Assembly (NCBI RefSeq): GCF_018638295.1
Contig: NZ_JABTTS010000008.1
Span: forward strand, 117,775-181,774
Origin: Streptomyces sp. CHD11
GTDB lineage: Bacteria; Actinomycetota; Actinomycetes; Streptomycetales; Streptomycetaceae
Reading direction: 5' to 3'
DNA length: 64,000 bases
Shown piece by piece: positions 17,783 through 28,656 of this stretch. Both the position numbers and the translations under genes were made by a program. Below the pieces are notes generated by a model that saw only the letters and a list, made by a program, of their open reading frames with translations, was not told where the DNA came from and searched no databases. Numbering within the stretch: the first letter of the stretch is position 1; the number at the start of each line of letters is the position of its first letter.

Positions 17783-19054
17783 ATGTCCGTACGCCGTGCC
17801 CGACGGCTGTATTCCGGCCGGGCCCGCAGGGGACTGCGCACGACCGTCCTCGCCGTGGCGGCCATGACCGCCCTCACCGCTTCCCAGGGGCCCGGCATCG
17901 TCCGGGACATGAAGGACGCCCAGGCCGGACCGGCGGCCGACGACGGGGAGCCGGTGGCCACGGCCCATCCGTACGCCGACCTCGCTCCACCCGGTGACGG
18001 CTCCTACCACATTGAACTCCCGCCCCTGTCGGCTCCGGAGGTCGCGTCGGCCTCCCCCGCGCTCGGGCGGGGCATCCGTGTCCAGTCGGGCATCCCGGCC
18101 ACCGTGCTGCGCGCCTACCGTGCCGCCGAGACCTCGGTGGGCAGGACGGACCCCGGCTGCCGGCTGTCCTGGGAACTGCTCGCGGCGATCGGCAAGGTCG
18201 AGTCGGGCCAGGCGCGCGGCGGGGCCGTCGACCGGAACGGCACGACGCTGCGCCGTATCACCGGGCCGCCCCTGAACGGCCGGGGTTTCGCCCTGATCCG
18301 GGACTCGGACGGGGGTGCCCACGACGGTGACACGGTCTACGACCGGGCGGTGGGCCCGATGCAGTTCCTGCCGTCGACCTGGGCCCGCTGGGGCGCGGAC
18401 GGCAACGGCGACCGCCGCGCCGACCCGAACAACATCTTCGACGCGGCGCTGGCGGCCGGGCGTTACCTGTGCGCCGGGGACCGGAATCTGGGCCGGCCCG
18501 CGGACCTGGACCAGGCGGTCCTCAGCTACAACCACTCCCGTTCCTACCTCGAACTGGTCCGGTACTGGCTGGAGTTCTACAGCCGGGGAGTGCACACCGT
18601 CCCGGACGGCAAGGGTGTCGTCCCCCGCAGTCCCGGCGCCGGCGGCGACACCCCGGCGACCGAACCGGTCGACGCCGTAAGCGGCGGCAAGGGCGGCGGC
18701 GGCGGTGGCGGCGGGATCGTCATCGGCCCGCAGCCGAGTGCTCCGGGCGGCTCCGGGTCACCCGGGCCGTCCCCGGCCCCCTCCTCGCCCTCACCGGGGC
18801 CCGTCTTCCCGTCCCCGAGACCCAGCGGCTCTCCGACGGTCCCACCGACGGGACAGGAGCCCTCACAGACGCCCGGAGAGTCCCCCACAGGGTCGCCCGA
18901 GCCGTCGCCGGACCCGACCGGTCCGAGCCCTTCGCCGACCGCCCCGGACGGCTGCCCCTCGGAGGAGCCCGCCCCGTCCCCCGACCCCACCGACTCACCG
19001 AGCGACCCCGGCTCGCCCTGCGCGACCCCGACAGCCGACTCCCCCGACGAGTAG
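17783..19054 (+). CDS. Secreted lytic transglycosylase with Pro-rich tail
   Basis: 423 aa; start at the ATG with AGGAG 9 nt upstream, although the frame is open into the repeat region. Residues about 18-36 form a signal or anchor helix. Residues about 104-260 are an SLT-like (MltB-type) domain: the catalytic Glu is E140 in IGKVESG, followed by AVGPMQFLPSTWARWG and the helix motif NIFDAALAAGRYLC. It should cleave peptidoglycan to 1,6-anhydro-muropeptides outside the membrane. The last 130 residues are Gly, then Pro/Ser/Thr-rich and probably span the cell wall. Its position behind the mce operon suggests wall remodelling around the transporter, but the repeat array suggests a separate transcript. 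Confidence 0.88.
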   Translation: MSVRRARRLYSGRARRGLRTTVLAVAAMTALTASQGPGIVRDMKDAQAGPAADDGEPVATAHPYADLAPPGDGSYHIELPPLSAPEVASASPALGRGIRVQSGIPATVLRAYRAAETSVGRTDPGCRLSWELLAAIGKVESGQARGGAVDRNGTTLRRITGPPLNGRGFALIRDSDGGAHDGDTVYDRAVGPMQFLPSTWARWGADGNGDRRADPNNIFDAALAAGRYLCAGDRNLGRPADLDQAVLSYNHSRSYLELVRYWLEFYSRGVHTVPDGKGVVPRSPGAGGDTPATEPVDAVSGGKGGGGGGGGIVIGPQPSAPGGSGSPGPSPAPSSPSPGPVFPSPRPSGSPTVPPTGQEPSQTPGESPTGSPEPSPDPTGPSPSPTAPDGCPSEEPAPSPDPTDSPSDPGSPCATPTADSPDE

Positions 19055-19073
19055 GGGCCGGGGGGCGGGGGAG

Positions 19074-19095
19074 GCCGGCGGGGCGGCCCGCCGGC
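19074..19095. terminator. Hairpin between convergent genes
   Basis: Perfect 9-bp stem (GCCGGCGGG, loop GCGG), 19 bp after the transglycosylase stop and before the convergent aminotransferase stop at 19134. Likely a bidirectional terminator. Confidence 0.6.
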
Positions 19096-19133
19096 GCCCC
19101 GTGCCGGTGGCCCAGCCCCTGCTCAGCCCGTAC

Positions 19134-21011
19134 TCAGCCCGTCTGGCTCATCCCCGCCGCGTTGGGCCAGGCGTCCTGGGCGCCCGGCCAGCCCGTCGCC
19201 GGGGCCATGGAGAGACCGTCGGTACCCCTGACCTGCGCGGCCGTCAGACCGCCGCGGGCCGGGACGCCGGGAGGCGTCGGGCCGGCGGGTGGTGGCGTCT
19301 GAGCGGGCGGTGCCGGTGCCGGTGCCGCATACGCCGCCGCGGCCGGCATCGGCGGCTGCGCCGCCGGCACGAGCGGCTGGGAGGGGACCGGCGCGGCCTG
19401 CGGGAACGACGGCTCCGGGTACGCATTCGGCAGCGATTCCGCGAACTGCTGGGGCACGGGCTGCGGCAGCTGCGGCACAGGCTGAGACATCTGCTGGGGC
19501 ATCTGCGGTGGCATTTGCCGAGGCATCTGCTGCGGCATCTGCTGCGGCTCGGGCTGGGCAACAGGCGTGGGCATCGCCTGGGCACCCATCCCCATCCCCG
19601 TCTCCGGGCCCATCCCCATACCCATCCCCATCCCCATCCCGGCGCCCGTGGAAGCCGCGGCCGGTACCGGCATCCCGCCGCCCGGGTCCGCCGTCACGGT
19701 GGACGCGGCGGCGGGGAGCGGCATGCCGGTACCGGCGGCCGGAGCGGCGGCGATCCCCGGGGGACCGGCAGCGGCGGCCTGGGCGGCGAGCCCCCGCATG
19801 CCCGACCCGTTGGTCTCGCTCACCAGGCGGTCCACTGCCGCCGTGCCCGAGCTGTAGCTGGTCCCTGAAGCCTGCTCGGGCACGGCGGCTCCCCTCCTGG
19901 ACGTCCCGTAGAGCACCTGTTCCAGGCCGGTCACCAGGCGACGCACATCCACCTGGGGGCGCACCACGAGACGCAGGAAGCGGCTGGAGGAGCCGATCTT
20001 GTTGCCGCACTCACGGACCAGGATCCGGTGCTCGGTGAGCATCCGGTCCCGGACGACGGTTCCCTCGGCGCCGACCGGGAGGCGTACGAAGAGGAAGTTG
20101 CCCTGGGAGGGATAGACCGTCAGTCCGGGCAGCGAGGAGAGCTGACCGGACATGTCCATCCGGTCGCGGCGCACCTGGTGGAGGCTCTGGGCGTACTCGG
20201 CACCGTGCTCCTTCAGCATGAACACCACGTGCTCGGCGAAGGAGTTGATGTTCCACTTGGGAAGCATGGCCCGCACCTTGCCGGCGAGCGCCGGGTTGGC
20301 GACCAGGTAGCCGAAGCGGATGCCGTGCAGACCGAAGTTCTTGCCCAGGCTGCGCAGCACGATGACGTTGGGCCGCAGCATCGCCTCCTGCACCACGCTC
20401 GGTTCGTTCTCCGCGTCGGCGAACTCCAGGAAGGACTCGTCGATCACCACCAGGTCGAGGTCGGCCATGGCGTCCATGAACTGCACGACCGCGTGCTTGT
20501 GCAGGAATCCGCCGTCGGGGTTGTTGGGGTTGCAGATCACCGCCACCCGGGTGCCCCTGGCCCGTATGAACTCCGCGTACTGCGCCAGGTCGAGGGCGAA
20601 GCCGCCGGATTCCTGGAGCGGGAACATGTCGACCCGCTTACCGGTCTCCATGGGCTGGTCGGTCCACCGGCCGAAGGTGGGGACGGGGACGGCGAGGGAC
20701 TCGCGGACCAGGAGGTGGTCGATCCAGGTGATCAGCTCCGTCGACCCGTTGCCCATGGCGACGCACTGCGGCGGCAGCCGGAGCAGACTGCACAGCTCGG
20801 CGGTGATGGTGTCGGCGCTGCTCGGGTAGTAGGTGATGATCTCGCGCAGCCGGACCGCCATCTCCTCGAACATGGCGGGGGTGGGGAAGTACGGGTTGCA
20901 GGGAATGCAGAAGTCCACCGGGCCGGCCCCGTCGCTCTCCCGCGTCAGCGCCGCCATCGACGGACTGTGCGCCGCGGTGCTGCGGAACAACGAGGCGACG
21001 TTGTCGGCCAT
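19134..21011 (-). CDS. Histidinol-phosphate-type aminotransferase with 250-residue Met/Gln/Pro/Gly tail
   Basis: Residues 1-370 are a class I/II PLP aminotransferase of the HisC/CobD type. Landmarks are ICNPNNPDGG at 159-168, the PLP-pyridine Asp in VVIDESFLEF (D191), the Schiff-base Lys K224 in SLGKNFGLHGIRFGY and a C-terminal substrate Arg in RFLRLVVRP. Residues 371-625 are low complexity: Ala/Gly/Met segments, an uninterrupted GM dipeptide run near residue 470, QQMPQQMP repeats and a Pro/Ala end. The tail is more than half as long as the enzyme and HisC enzymes lack it. The gene is alone on its transcript. Substrate is not certain; the presence of a tail suggests localisation or partner binding rather than histidine synthesis. 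Confidence 0.85.
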   Translation of the reverse strand: MADNVASLFRSTAAHSPSMAALTRESDGAGPVDFCIPCNPYFPTPAMFEEMAVRLREIITYYPSSADTITAELCSLLRLPPQCVAMGNGSTELITWIDHLLVRESLAVPVPTFGRWTDQPMETGKRVDMFPLQESGGFALDLAQYAEFIRARGTRVAVICNPNNPDGGFLHKHAVVQFMDAMADLDLVVIDESFLEFADAENEPSVVQEAMLRPNVIVLRSLGKNFGLHGIRFGYLVANPALAGKVRAMLPKWNINSFAEHVVFMLKEHGAEYAQSLHQVRRDRMDMSGQLSSLPGLTVYPSQGNFLFVRLPVGAEGTVVRDRMLTEHRILVRECGNKIGSSSRFLRLVVRPQVDVRRLVTGLEQVLYGTSRRGAAVPEQASGTSYSSGTAAVDRLVSETNGSGMRGLAAQAAAAGPPGIAAAPAAGTGMPLPAAASTVTADPGGGMPVPAAASTGAGMGMGMGMGMGPETGMGMGAQAMPTPVAQPEPQQMPQQMPRQMPPQMPQQMSQPVPQLPQPVPQQFAESLPNAYPEPSFPQAAPVPSQPLVPAAQPPMPAAAAYAAPAPAPPAQTPPPAGPTPPGVPARGGLTAAQVRGTDGLSMAPATGWPGAQDAWPNAAGMSQTG

Positions 21012-21061
21012 GGAACCTCCGTGTACGGCGGGCCCGCCGGGGACGTTGCGGGCCCGTCATG

Positions 21062-21098
21062 CCTGGGTGGCCCGCGCGGGGAGCACGGACCACCCAGG
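21062..21098 (-). terminator. Terminator hairpin after the sugar locus
   Basis: Nine-bp perfect arms (CCTGGGTGG) flank a 19-nt loop that itself holds the palindrome CCCGCGCGGG. It lies about 70 bp beyond the epimerase stop at 21167 and upstream of the aminotransferase start. Confidence 0.5.
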
Positions 21099-21166
21099 GG
21101 TACGGAGGAGGACATGCCGCCGTTCAGGTCATGTGTGGAAAATGTGAGGGCGGCTCATGACCTGGA

Positions 21167-22327
21167 TCACACCCCGAACGAGTGCACCGTCGTCGTCCGG
21201 TAGGTGTCCCCCGGGCGCAGCACGGTCGGGGGGAACGACGGCTGGTTCGGCGAGTCCGGGAAGTGCTGGGTCTCCAGGCACAGTCCGTCGCCCTGCCGGT
21301 AGACCCGGCCGCCGCTGCCGACGAGGGTGCCGTCGAGGAAGTTGCCGGAGTAGAACTGCAGGCCCGGTTCGGTGGTCGCGATGCTCAGGGTCCGGCCGGA
21401 GCCCGGGTCACGCAGTACGGCGACCCGCTCCGGGCGGCGGGTGATGCCCTTGTCGAGCGCCCAGTTGTGGTCGAACCCCTGCCCGTACAGCACCTGCTGG
21501 TGCGCCGCGCGGATGTCCCGGCCGACCGGCTTGGTCCGCCGGAAGTCGAAGGGGGTGCCGGCGACCCGCGCCCGTTCACCGGTGGGGATCAGCCCGGAGT
21601 CGACGGGTGTGTAGCGGGCGGCGGCGATGGACAGCTCGTGGTCGTACACCGAGCCGCTGCTCTCGCCGGCGAGGTTCCAGTAGACGTGGCTGGTGAGGTT
21701 GACGACGGTGGCCCGGTCGGTGGTGGCCTCGTAGTCGACGCGCCAGTCGCCGTCCCGGGTGAGGGTGTAGGTCACCTTGGTGCGCAGGGTGCCCGGGTAG
21801 CCCATCTCGCCGTCCACGGCGGTGTAGTACAGGTGCAGTCCGACGTCCGAGCCGCGGGTGAAGGGCTCGACGTCCCAGACCCGCTTGTCGAAGCCCCGGT
21901 CGCCGCCGTGCAGGCTGTTCTCGCCGTCGTTGACGGAGAGCTGGTGGGGGGTGCCGTCGAGGGTGAAGCGGCCGGCGGCGATGCGGTTGCCGTAGCGGCC
22001 GATCAGGGCTCCGAAGTACGGGCTCGAGGCGACGTACTCCTCGAGGGTGCCGAAGCCGAGGGAGACGTTGGCGCGGCGGCCGTGGCGGTCCGGGATCTCC
22101 AGGGACTGGACGACGCCCCCGTAGGAGAGGACCTTCATCCGGGTCCCGCCGTTGGACAGGGACCAGCTGTGCACCAACGTGCCGTCGGCGAGCCGGCCGA
22201 AGAGGGTCCGCGCCGGCTTCCCCCTGCCCGGTGAGGCGTGGGCCGTGCCGCCGAGGGCGGTGGTGGCGGCCGCTCCGGCCGCGGCCGCTCCGGCTCCTGC
22301 GATGACCGTGCGTCTGCTCAGTTCCAT
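21167..22327 (-). CDS. Tat-exported aldose 1-epimerase
   Basis: 386 aa. The N-terminus ELSRRTVIAG plus an Ala-rich hydrophobic stretch ending AHA is a twin-arginine signal. The mature part is a full galactose mutarotase fold: NRIAAGRFTLDG, NSLHGGDRGFDKRVW, the catalytic-region His in NLTSHVYWNL and the catalytic Glu in CLETQHFPDSPNQP. It interconverts alpha and beta anomers of free sugars, here outside the membrane, which fits its place downstream of a sugar ABC importer. The frame is open upstream into the permease gene; the ATG at 22327 with GGGAG is chosen because it starts the signal. 53 bp behind the permease gene, so probably in the same transcript. Confidence 0.9.
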   Translation of the reverse strand: MELSRRTVIAGAGAAAAGAAATTALGGTAHASPGRGKPARTLFGRLADGTLVHSWSLSNGGTRMKVLSYGGVVQSLEIPDRHGRRANVSLGFGTLEEYVASSPYFGALIGRYGNRIAAGRFTLDGTPHQLSVNDGENSLHGGDRGFDKRVWDVEPFTRGSDVGLHLYYTAVDGEMGYPGTLRTKVTYTLTRDGDWRVDYEATTDRATVVNLTSHVYWNLAGESSGSVYDHELSIAAARYTPVDSGLIPTGERARVAGTPFDFRRTKPVGRDIRAAHQQVLYGQGFDHNWALDKGITRRPERVAVLRDPGSGRTLSIATTEPGLQFYSGNFLDGTLVGSGGRVYRQGDGLCLETQHFPDSPNQPSFPPTVLRPGDTYRTTTVHSFGV

Positions 22328-22380
22328 GTACGGCTCCCGGAAGGGAAGGGGCCCCGCCGTCCGGCGGGCCCCGAGCTGAC

Positions 22381-23618
22381 TTACGAACCGACCTTGCGCT
22401 TGTTCCACACGTCGAAGCCGACGGCGGCCAGCAGGGCGAGTCCCTTGATGACCTGCTGCCAGTCGGATCCGACGCTGAGGAGGTTCATGCCGTTGTTCAG
22501 CACGCCGAGGACGGTGGCGCCGATGATCGCGCCGAGCACGGTGCCGACACCGCCGCTCATTGACGCGCCGCCGATGAACGCCGAGGCGATCGCCTCGAGT
22601 TCGTAGTTCAGGCCCGCCTTCGGAGAGGCCGCGTTCAGGCGGGCGGCGATCGCCAGACCCGCCAGGGCCGCGAGCACGCCCATGTTCAGGAAGACCAGGA
22701 AGGTGACCTTCCTGTCCTTCACGCCGGACAGCTTCGCCGCCGGCAGATTGCCGCCGATCGCGTAGATGTGCCGTCCGAAGACCGCGTTCCGCATGAGGTA
22801 GCCGTAGCCGACCACCAGCGTGCCCAGGATCAGCAGGATGATCGGGGCGCCCTTGTAGCTGGCGAGGAGCAGGGTCACCGTGAGGAGCGCGGCGGCGATG
22901 GCGACGAGCTTGAGCAGGAAGAGATTGAACGGCACCACATCCAGCGCGAACTCCCGCTGGCGCTTGCGGTCGCGGAGCTCCTGGAGAATCACGAAGGCGA
23001 CCATCGCCATGCCCAGCAGCAGGGTGATGTTGTGGTAGTTGGTCTCCGGACCGGCCTCGGGGAGGAAGCCGTTGCCCATCTTCTGCAGACCGCCCGGGAA
23101 CGGGCCGAGGGTCCGGCCCTCCAGGAGGATCTCCGTCACACCGCGGAAGACCAGCATGCCGGCGAGGGTGACGATGAACGACGGTATGCCGAGATAGGCG
23201 ATGAAGAAGCCCTGCGCCGCGCCCGCGACGCCGCCGGCCATCAGACACAGCACCACGGCGAGCGGCCAGGAGATGTCGTGCTGCACCGTCAGTACGGCCG
23301 CGAACGCGCCCACGAACGCCGTGAGCGAGCCGACCGACAGGTCGATGTGGCCCGCGATGATCACCAGCATCATGCCGATCGCGAGGATCAGGATGTAGCT
23401 GTTCTGCAGGACCAGGTTGGAGACGTTGCGCGGCAGCAGCAGGTCCCCGTCGGTCCATACGGCGAACAGCGCCACGATCAGACCGAGGGCGAGCAGCATG
23501 CCGTACTGCCGCATGTTGCGGCGCAGGCCGTCCAGCACCAGGTGGAGCAGACCCCCGCCCGATTTCGATCCGGTGCCGCCCGGCGCCGGGGCCGGGCTCT
23601 TGGCGGTCACATCCGTGC

Positions 23619-23622
<4 letters not shown>
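22381..23622 (-). CDS. Sugar ABC transporter permease (XylH/MmsB type)
   Basis: 413 aa, multi-spanning BPD_transp_2 family permease. Recognisable segments are [17 protein letters not shown], the longer-than-RbsC central insertion around residues 175-235 typical of XylH-type permeases, and the cytoplasmic coupling region [21 protein letters not shown], followed by [21 protein letters not shown] overlap with the upstream ATPase gene. Imports a pentose, hexose or sugar multimer together with its two neighbours. Confidence 0.93.
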
Positions 23623-25169
<1,547 letters not shown>

Positions 25170-25201
25170 GGTCGTGCCTTCCAATCAGTGGGGAGCGGCG
25201 G

Positions 25202-26314
25202 TTACTTGAGGTCGCTTTCCTTGATGTATCCGGAGTCGACGACGGCCTTCTGGTAGTTGGCCTTGTCGACGGCGACCGGCTCCAGCAGGTAGGCCGGCAC
25301 GACCTTCGCCCCGTTGTCGTAGGTCTTGGTGTCGTTGGTCTCGGGCTTCTTGTCGTTGAGCAGCGCGTCGACCATGTTGGTGGCCACCTTGGCGAGCTCG
25401 CGGGTGTCCTTGTAGACGGTCATCGACTGCTCGCCGGCGATGATCGACTTCACCGAGGCGACCTCGGCGTCCTGGCCGGTGACGACCGGCAGCGGCTTGT
25501 CCCCGGAGCCGTAGCTGTCGGACTTCAGCGCCGAGAGGATGCCGATGGAGATGCCGTCGTACGGTGAGAGCACCGCGTCGACCTTGTCGCTCTTGTAGGA
25601 CTTGGTGAGGATGTCGTCCATGCGGCGCTGCGCGGTGGCACCGTCCCAGCGGAGCGTGGTGACCTGGGTCAGCTCCGTCTGGCCGGACTTGACGACGAGC
25701 TGCTTCTTGTCGATGTAGGGCTGCAGGACGTTCATGGCGCCCTGGAAGAAGTAGCGGGTGTTGTTGTCGTCGTTGGAGCCGGCGAACAGCTCGAGGTTGA
25801 AGGGGCCCTTCGCGCTGCCGTCCTTCAGGCCGAGCTTCTCGACGATGTAGGTGCCCTGGAGTTCGCCGACCTTCTCGTTGTCGAACGAGGCGTAGTAGTC
25901 GACGTTCTCCGTGCCGAGGATGAGCCGGTCGTAGGAGATCACCGGGATGTCCGCGTCGGCGGCCTGCTGGAGCACGTTGTTCAGCGACTTGTTGTCGATG
26001 GCCGCCACGATCAGCGCGTCCACGCCTTGCGTGATCATGTTCTCGATCTGCGAGACCTGCTGGTCGGGCTCGTCCTCAGCGAAGACCAGCTTGGTCTTCA
26101 AGCCCTTGGACTCCAGGTTCTTCACGACGTTGTCGCCGTCGGCTATCCAGCGCTCGGAGGACTTCGTCGGCATCGCGATGCCGACGGTGGCTCCCTCGGA
26201 GCTTCCCTTGTCCTCCTCGCTGCCACCCTCACCGCTCTGCCCGCAGGCGGACAGGGTGAGGGCGAGTGAGGCGGCGGTGGCCACGGCGGCGAAGGCGGCT
26301 CTGCGGTTACGCAT
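25202..26314 (-). CDS. Sugar-binding lipoprotein of CUT2 transporter (XylF/ChvE type)
   Basis: 370 aa from the ATG at 26314, which has AAGG 9 nt upstream; two ATG codons at 26320 and 26323 are alternatives. The lipobox LSAC places the lipidated Cys at residue 24. The mature part is a periplasmic-binding-protein type I fold: [19 protein letters not shown] start, [19 protein letters not shown], the hinge region [17 protein letters not shown], and [20 protein letters not shown]. In the CUT2 family this combination is found with D-xylose and multiple-sugar binders. It is the first gene of the transporter group and is separated from the upstream U32-like gene by 149 bp. Confidence 0.92.
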   Translation of the reverse strand: MRNRRAAFAAVATAASLALTLSACGQSGEGGSEEDKGSSEGATVGIAMPTKSSERWIADGDNVVKNLESKGLKTKLVFAEDEPDQQVSQIENMITQGVDALIVAAIDNKSLNNVLQQAADADIPVISYDRLILGTENVDYYASFDNEKVGELQGTYIVEKLGLKDGSAKGPFNLELFAGSNDDNNTRYFFQGAMNVLQPYIDKKQLVVKSGQTELTQVTTLRWDGATAQRRMDDILTKSYKSDKVDAVLSPYDGISIGILSALKSDSYGSGDKPLPVVTGQDAEVASVKSIIAGEQSMTVYKDTRELAKVATNMVDALLNDKKPETNDTKTYDNGAKVVPAYLLEPVAVDKANYQKAVVDSGYIKESDLK

Positions 26315-26435
26315 GGTCATCATCCTTGGTCTGAGCGGGCTGGTGTGCGGGCTGGTGTGCGGTCGGGGTCGGTGCGGGAGGGGGCCTAGTCAGGGAGCCG
26401 AGAACGGTTGTGTGGGATTGTGCGCGGCTGTGTCC

Positions 26436-26448
26436 ACTTCTGTGAAGT
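26436..26448. promoter_or_regulatory. Small palindrome ACTTC-TGT-GAAGT
   Basis: Five-bp arms with a 3-nt centre in the 149-bp gap before the sugar-binding-protein gene, 121 bp from its start. It could be an operator for the transporter operon. Low certainty because short palindromes occur by chance. Confidence 0.25.
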
Positions 26449-26463
26449 CGAGTTTCCGAAGCG

Positions 26464-27432
26464 TTATGACGGGATGTCGAAGCGGTTCAGATCCCCCGGG
26501 AGCCGTGAGCCGAGCGGCGCCATGTCGGCGTCCGCGCCGTGGCGCGCCAGCAGATCCAGGGCCAGCCGTCCGCGCCGCACGCGCTCCTTCGCGGTCGCCA
26601 GGGTGACGTCCCGCAACTGGTGCCCGTACGGATAGATCGCCGGAGCCTTCGCCAGGCCGAACTTCAGGTACAGCGGGGCGCCGCGCCGGATCAGCTCGGC
26701 GACTTCGTACATCCGCACATAACCGCCCAGGTCGTCCGGGGCCTCGATGTACATGTCCATCGGGGCCGCCGAGACCCGGCGTATCTCGGTGAGATGGGCG
26801 AGGGTCAGATCGCTGGGCACGTTGACCGAGTCCGCGCCGAGCCGTTCGTAGACCGCGTACGAGGCCGGGTTGACCGGCCCGACGAGCGCCGACACCTTCA
26901 GCGTGGTATCGGCGGGCAGCAGCCCGGCCGCCCTCGCCCGGTGCAGCGTCCACAGCACGCCCTCGTCGGCGACGAGCAGGCACCTGACGCCCAGTTCCGT
27001 GGCCCGCACGGCGTCCTCGACGCATCCGGCGACCGCGTCGTGGCCCCGGGCGCGCAGTCCGGCGCCGCGGGAGTCGGTATGCGTGGAGCCCCCGATGTCC
27101 CAGGTGCCGCGGGGGCCGGTGAACAGGCAGAGCTCGATGTCCCGCTCCGCGGTGGCCTCGACCATCTCGGTGACCTCGGCGTCGGACAGCATCCAGACAC
27201 CGCTGCCCTGGCTGATCCGGTGGATCGGCACATCGAGGCGCGAGGCCTCCTTCAGTACCACCGCCAGTGCCTCGGGTCCCTCGCACGAGGGGATCTCGGT
27301 GCGCCAGCGGCCGCCGCCGGGGAAGACGTGCGGCGAGGCGTCGGCGGGGTCGAGGGCGGGTGCGCCCAGTCCGAGCGCGGTGAGTGCCTGCTCACCGGGC
27401 CGGCGGGGCGCCTGGGCGGAAGCGTCGGTCAC
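26464..27432 (-). CDS. U32-peptidase-like TIM-barrel protein of a sugar locus
   Basis: 322 aa, GTG start with AAAGGA 7 nt upstream. The pattern of alternating short strands and helices (VPIHRISQGSGVWML, DIELCLFTGPRGTW, LGVRCLLVADEGVLW, ADSVNVPSDLTLAHL) looks like a TIM barrel. Proteins of this type in actinobacterial sugar operons are commonly called U32 family peptidases, but I see no obvious protease motif, and the setting suggests a role in sugar or sugar-acid metabolism instead. A 15-bp word shared with the dehydratase promoter ends 13 bp before the start codon, so it probably heads its own transcript. Function uncertain. Confidence 0.75.
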   Translation of the reverse strand: MTDASAQAPRRPGEQALTALGLGAPALDPADASPHVFPGGGRWRTEIPSCEGPEALAVVLKEASRLDVPIHRISQGSGVWMLSDAEVTEMVEATAERDIELCLFTGPRGTWDIGGSTHTDSRGAGLRARGHDAVAGCVEDAVRATELGVRCLLVADEGVLWTLHRARAAGLLPADTTLKVSALVGPVNPASYAVYERLGADSVNVPSDLTLAHLTEIRRVSAAPMDMYIEAPDDLGGYVRMYEVAELIRRGAPLYLKFGLAKAPAIYPYGHQLRDVTLATAKERVRRGRLALDLLARHGADADMAPLGSRLPGDLNRFDIPS

Positions 27433-27444
27433 GGGATGTCCTTT

Positions 27445-27459
27445 GTGTTCGATATTTCG
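27445..27459. promoter_or_regulatory. Shared 15-bp operator candidate, copy 1
   Basis: GTGTTCGATATTTCG lies 13 bp upstream of the minus-strand GTG at 27432 and is identical to 29873-29887, which is 57 bp upstream of the dehydratase start. An exact 15-bp match before two genes of one catabolic locus points to a common regulator. Confidence 0.55.
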
Positions 27460-27562
27460 GACGAGATTCGGGGCTGCGGGTACGGGCCGGGTGAACGCCG
27501 CCGCGAGGGCGGGGCAGGGGCGGAGCGGGGGCGGGGGCCCGGGGTGGAGACGTGGAGAGGGT

Positions 27563-27607
27563 GTACGCCGGTACGACGGCCGTCAGGTCGCCCTCGTACC
27601 GGCGTAC
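27563..27607 (-). terminator. Terminator after the dehydratase-dehydrogenase pair
   Basis: Perfect 14-bp arms (GTACGCCGGTACGA and its complement) with a 17-nt loop, beginning 2 nt after the alcohol dehydrogenase stop. It should end the first transcript of the sugar locus before the U32-like gene starts. Confidence 0.7.
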
Positions 27608-27609
27608 GG

Positions 27610-28656
27610 TCAGGGACGCAGCAGGACCTTGCCCACCTTCGGGTCACCGGACCCCACCAGTTCGATGGCCTCCGGGAACTCGGCGAGTGGCAGCTCGTGG
27701 GTCACCAGCGGCAGCGGGTCGAGCAGCCCGGCGGCGAACACCCGCACGGTGTGCGCCCAGGCGTCCGGCGGCGCGCCGAAGACGGTGTGCACCTCCAGCT
27801 GCCGCACGACCAGGTCGGTCGGGTCGAGCCCGCCGGCCCCCGGCGCCGGAATCCCGGTGAGGACCAGCCGCCCGCCGCGCCGCAGCAGCGAGGCCGCGGT
27901 GCGGGCCGCGTCCGCGGACCCGGCGGTCTCGATCACCACGTCGAAGTCGTCCGGGAGTGGGCGGTCCTTGGTACGGAAGTCGCTCGCCCCGAACTGCCGC
28001 GACAGTGACTCCCGGTCGTCCCGGGTGCCGACGACCAGCAACTCGGAGGGCGAGTTCGCCCGGAGGAACTGCACGGCGAACATACCGAGCGTGCCGGTGC
28101 CGACCACTGCCACCCGCTCACCGGGCACGGCGTTCGCCTTGAGCGCGGCGGCGGCGATACAGGCGGCGGGCTCCAGCAGCGCGGCCGCGCTCAGATCGGC
28201 GTCGTCCGGCAGGACGTGCAGCAGCCGGGCGGGCAGGGTCAGCGTCGCGGCCATGGCACCCGGCTGGGTGAACCCGGTCTCCTCGTAGCCCGCCGAGCAC
28301 AGGGTCGTCTCACCGGCGTGACAGCGGTCGCACACCTGGCAGTTGCGGAACCCCTCGCCGACGACCTTGCGTCCGACGAGCGCCCGGGGCACCCCCGCGC
28401 CCACCCGCCGCACGGTCCCGGACCACTCGTGACCCGGCGTCAGCGGGTAACGCACGTACCCTTCCGGCCGGTTGCCCTGGTACACCTCTCGGTCACTGCC
28501 GCAGATCCCAGCGGCGTGCACCTCGACCAGCGCCTCGCCGGGAGCGGGATCGCGCGGCTCGTGGGGGACGAGGCGGTGCTCCCCGGGCGCCTCGACGACG
28601 ACGGCGGTGCCGCCCGCCCCCGCCCCCGCCGCGGCCGGCCGGCCGGCGGCCGTCAC
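27610..28656 (-). CDS. Zinc-binding alcohol dehydrogenase (medium chain)
   Basis: 348 aa from a GTG in a GTGA overlap with the upstream dehydratase stop. Catalytic zinc ligands are in AGICGSDREV and TPGHEWSG; structural zinc cysteines are in CQVCDRCHAGETTLC. The Rossmann motif is VVGTGTLGMFAVQF. Such enzymes oxidise sugar alcohols or sugar-acid hydroxyls with NAD(P). Coupling to an acid-sugar dehydratase suggests consecutive steps in a sugar-acid or keto-deoxy-sugar pathway; L-idonate, galactonate or threonate-type substrates are possible. Frame is open upstream to 28698 but inside the neighbour. Confidence 0.9.
   Translation of the reverse strand: MTAAGRPAAAGAGAGGTAVVVEAPGEHRLVPHEPRDPAPGEALVEVHAAGICGSDREVYQGNRPEGYVRYPLTPGHEWSGTVRRVGAGVPRALVGRKVVGEGFRNCQVCDRCHAGETTLCSAGYEETGFTQPGAMAATLTLPARLLHVLPDDADLSAAALLEPAACIAAAALKANAVPGERVAVVGTGTLGMFAVQFLRANSPSELLVVGTRDDRESLSRQFGASDFRTKDRPLPDDFDVVIETAGSADAARTAASLLRRGGRLVLTGIPAPGAGGLDPTDLVVRQLEVHTVFGAPPDAWAHTVRVFAAGLLDPLPLVTHELPLAEFPEAIELVGSGDPKVGKVLLRP

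Noticed and set aside
22328..23458. N-terminal extension of the exported epimerase to 763 residues
   Set aside because: It lies inside the permease gene in another frame and would bury the Tat signal peptide.
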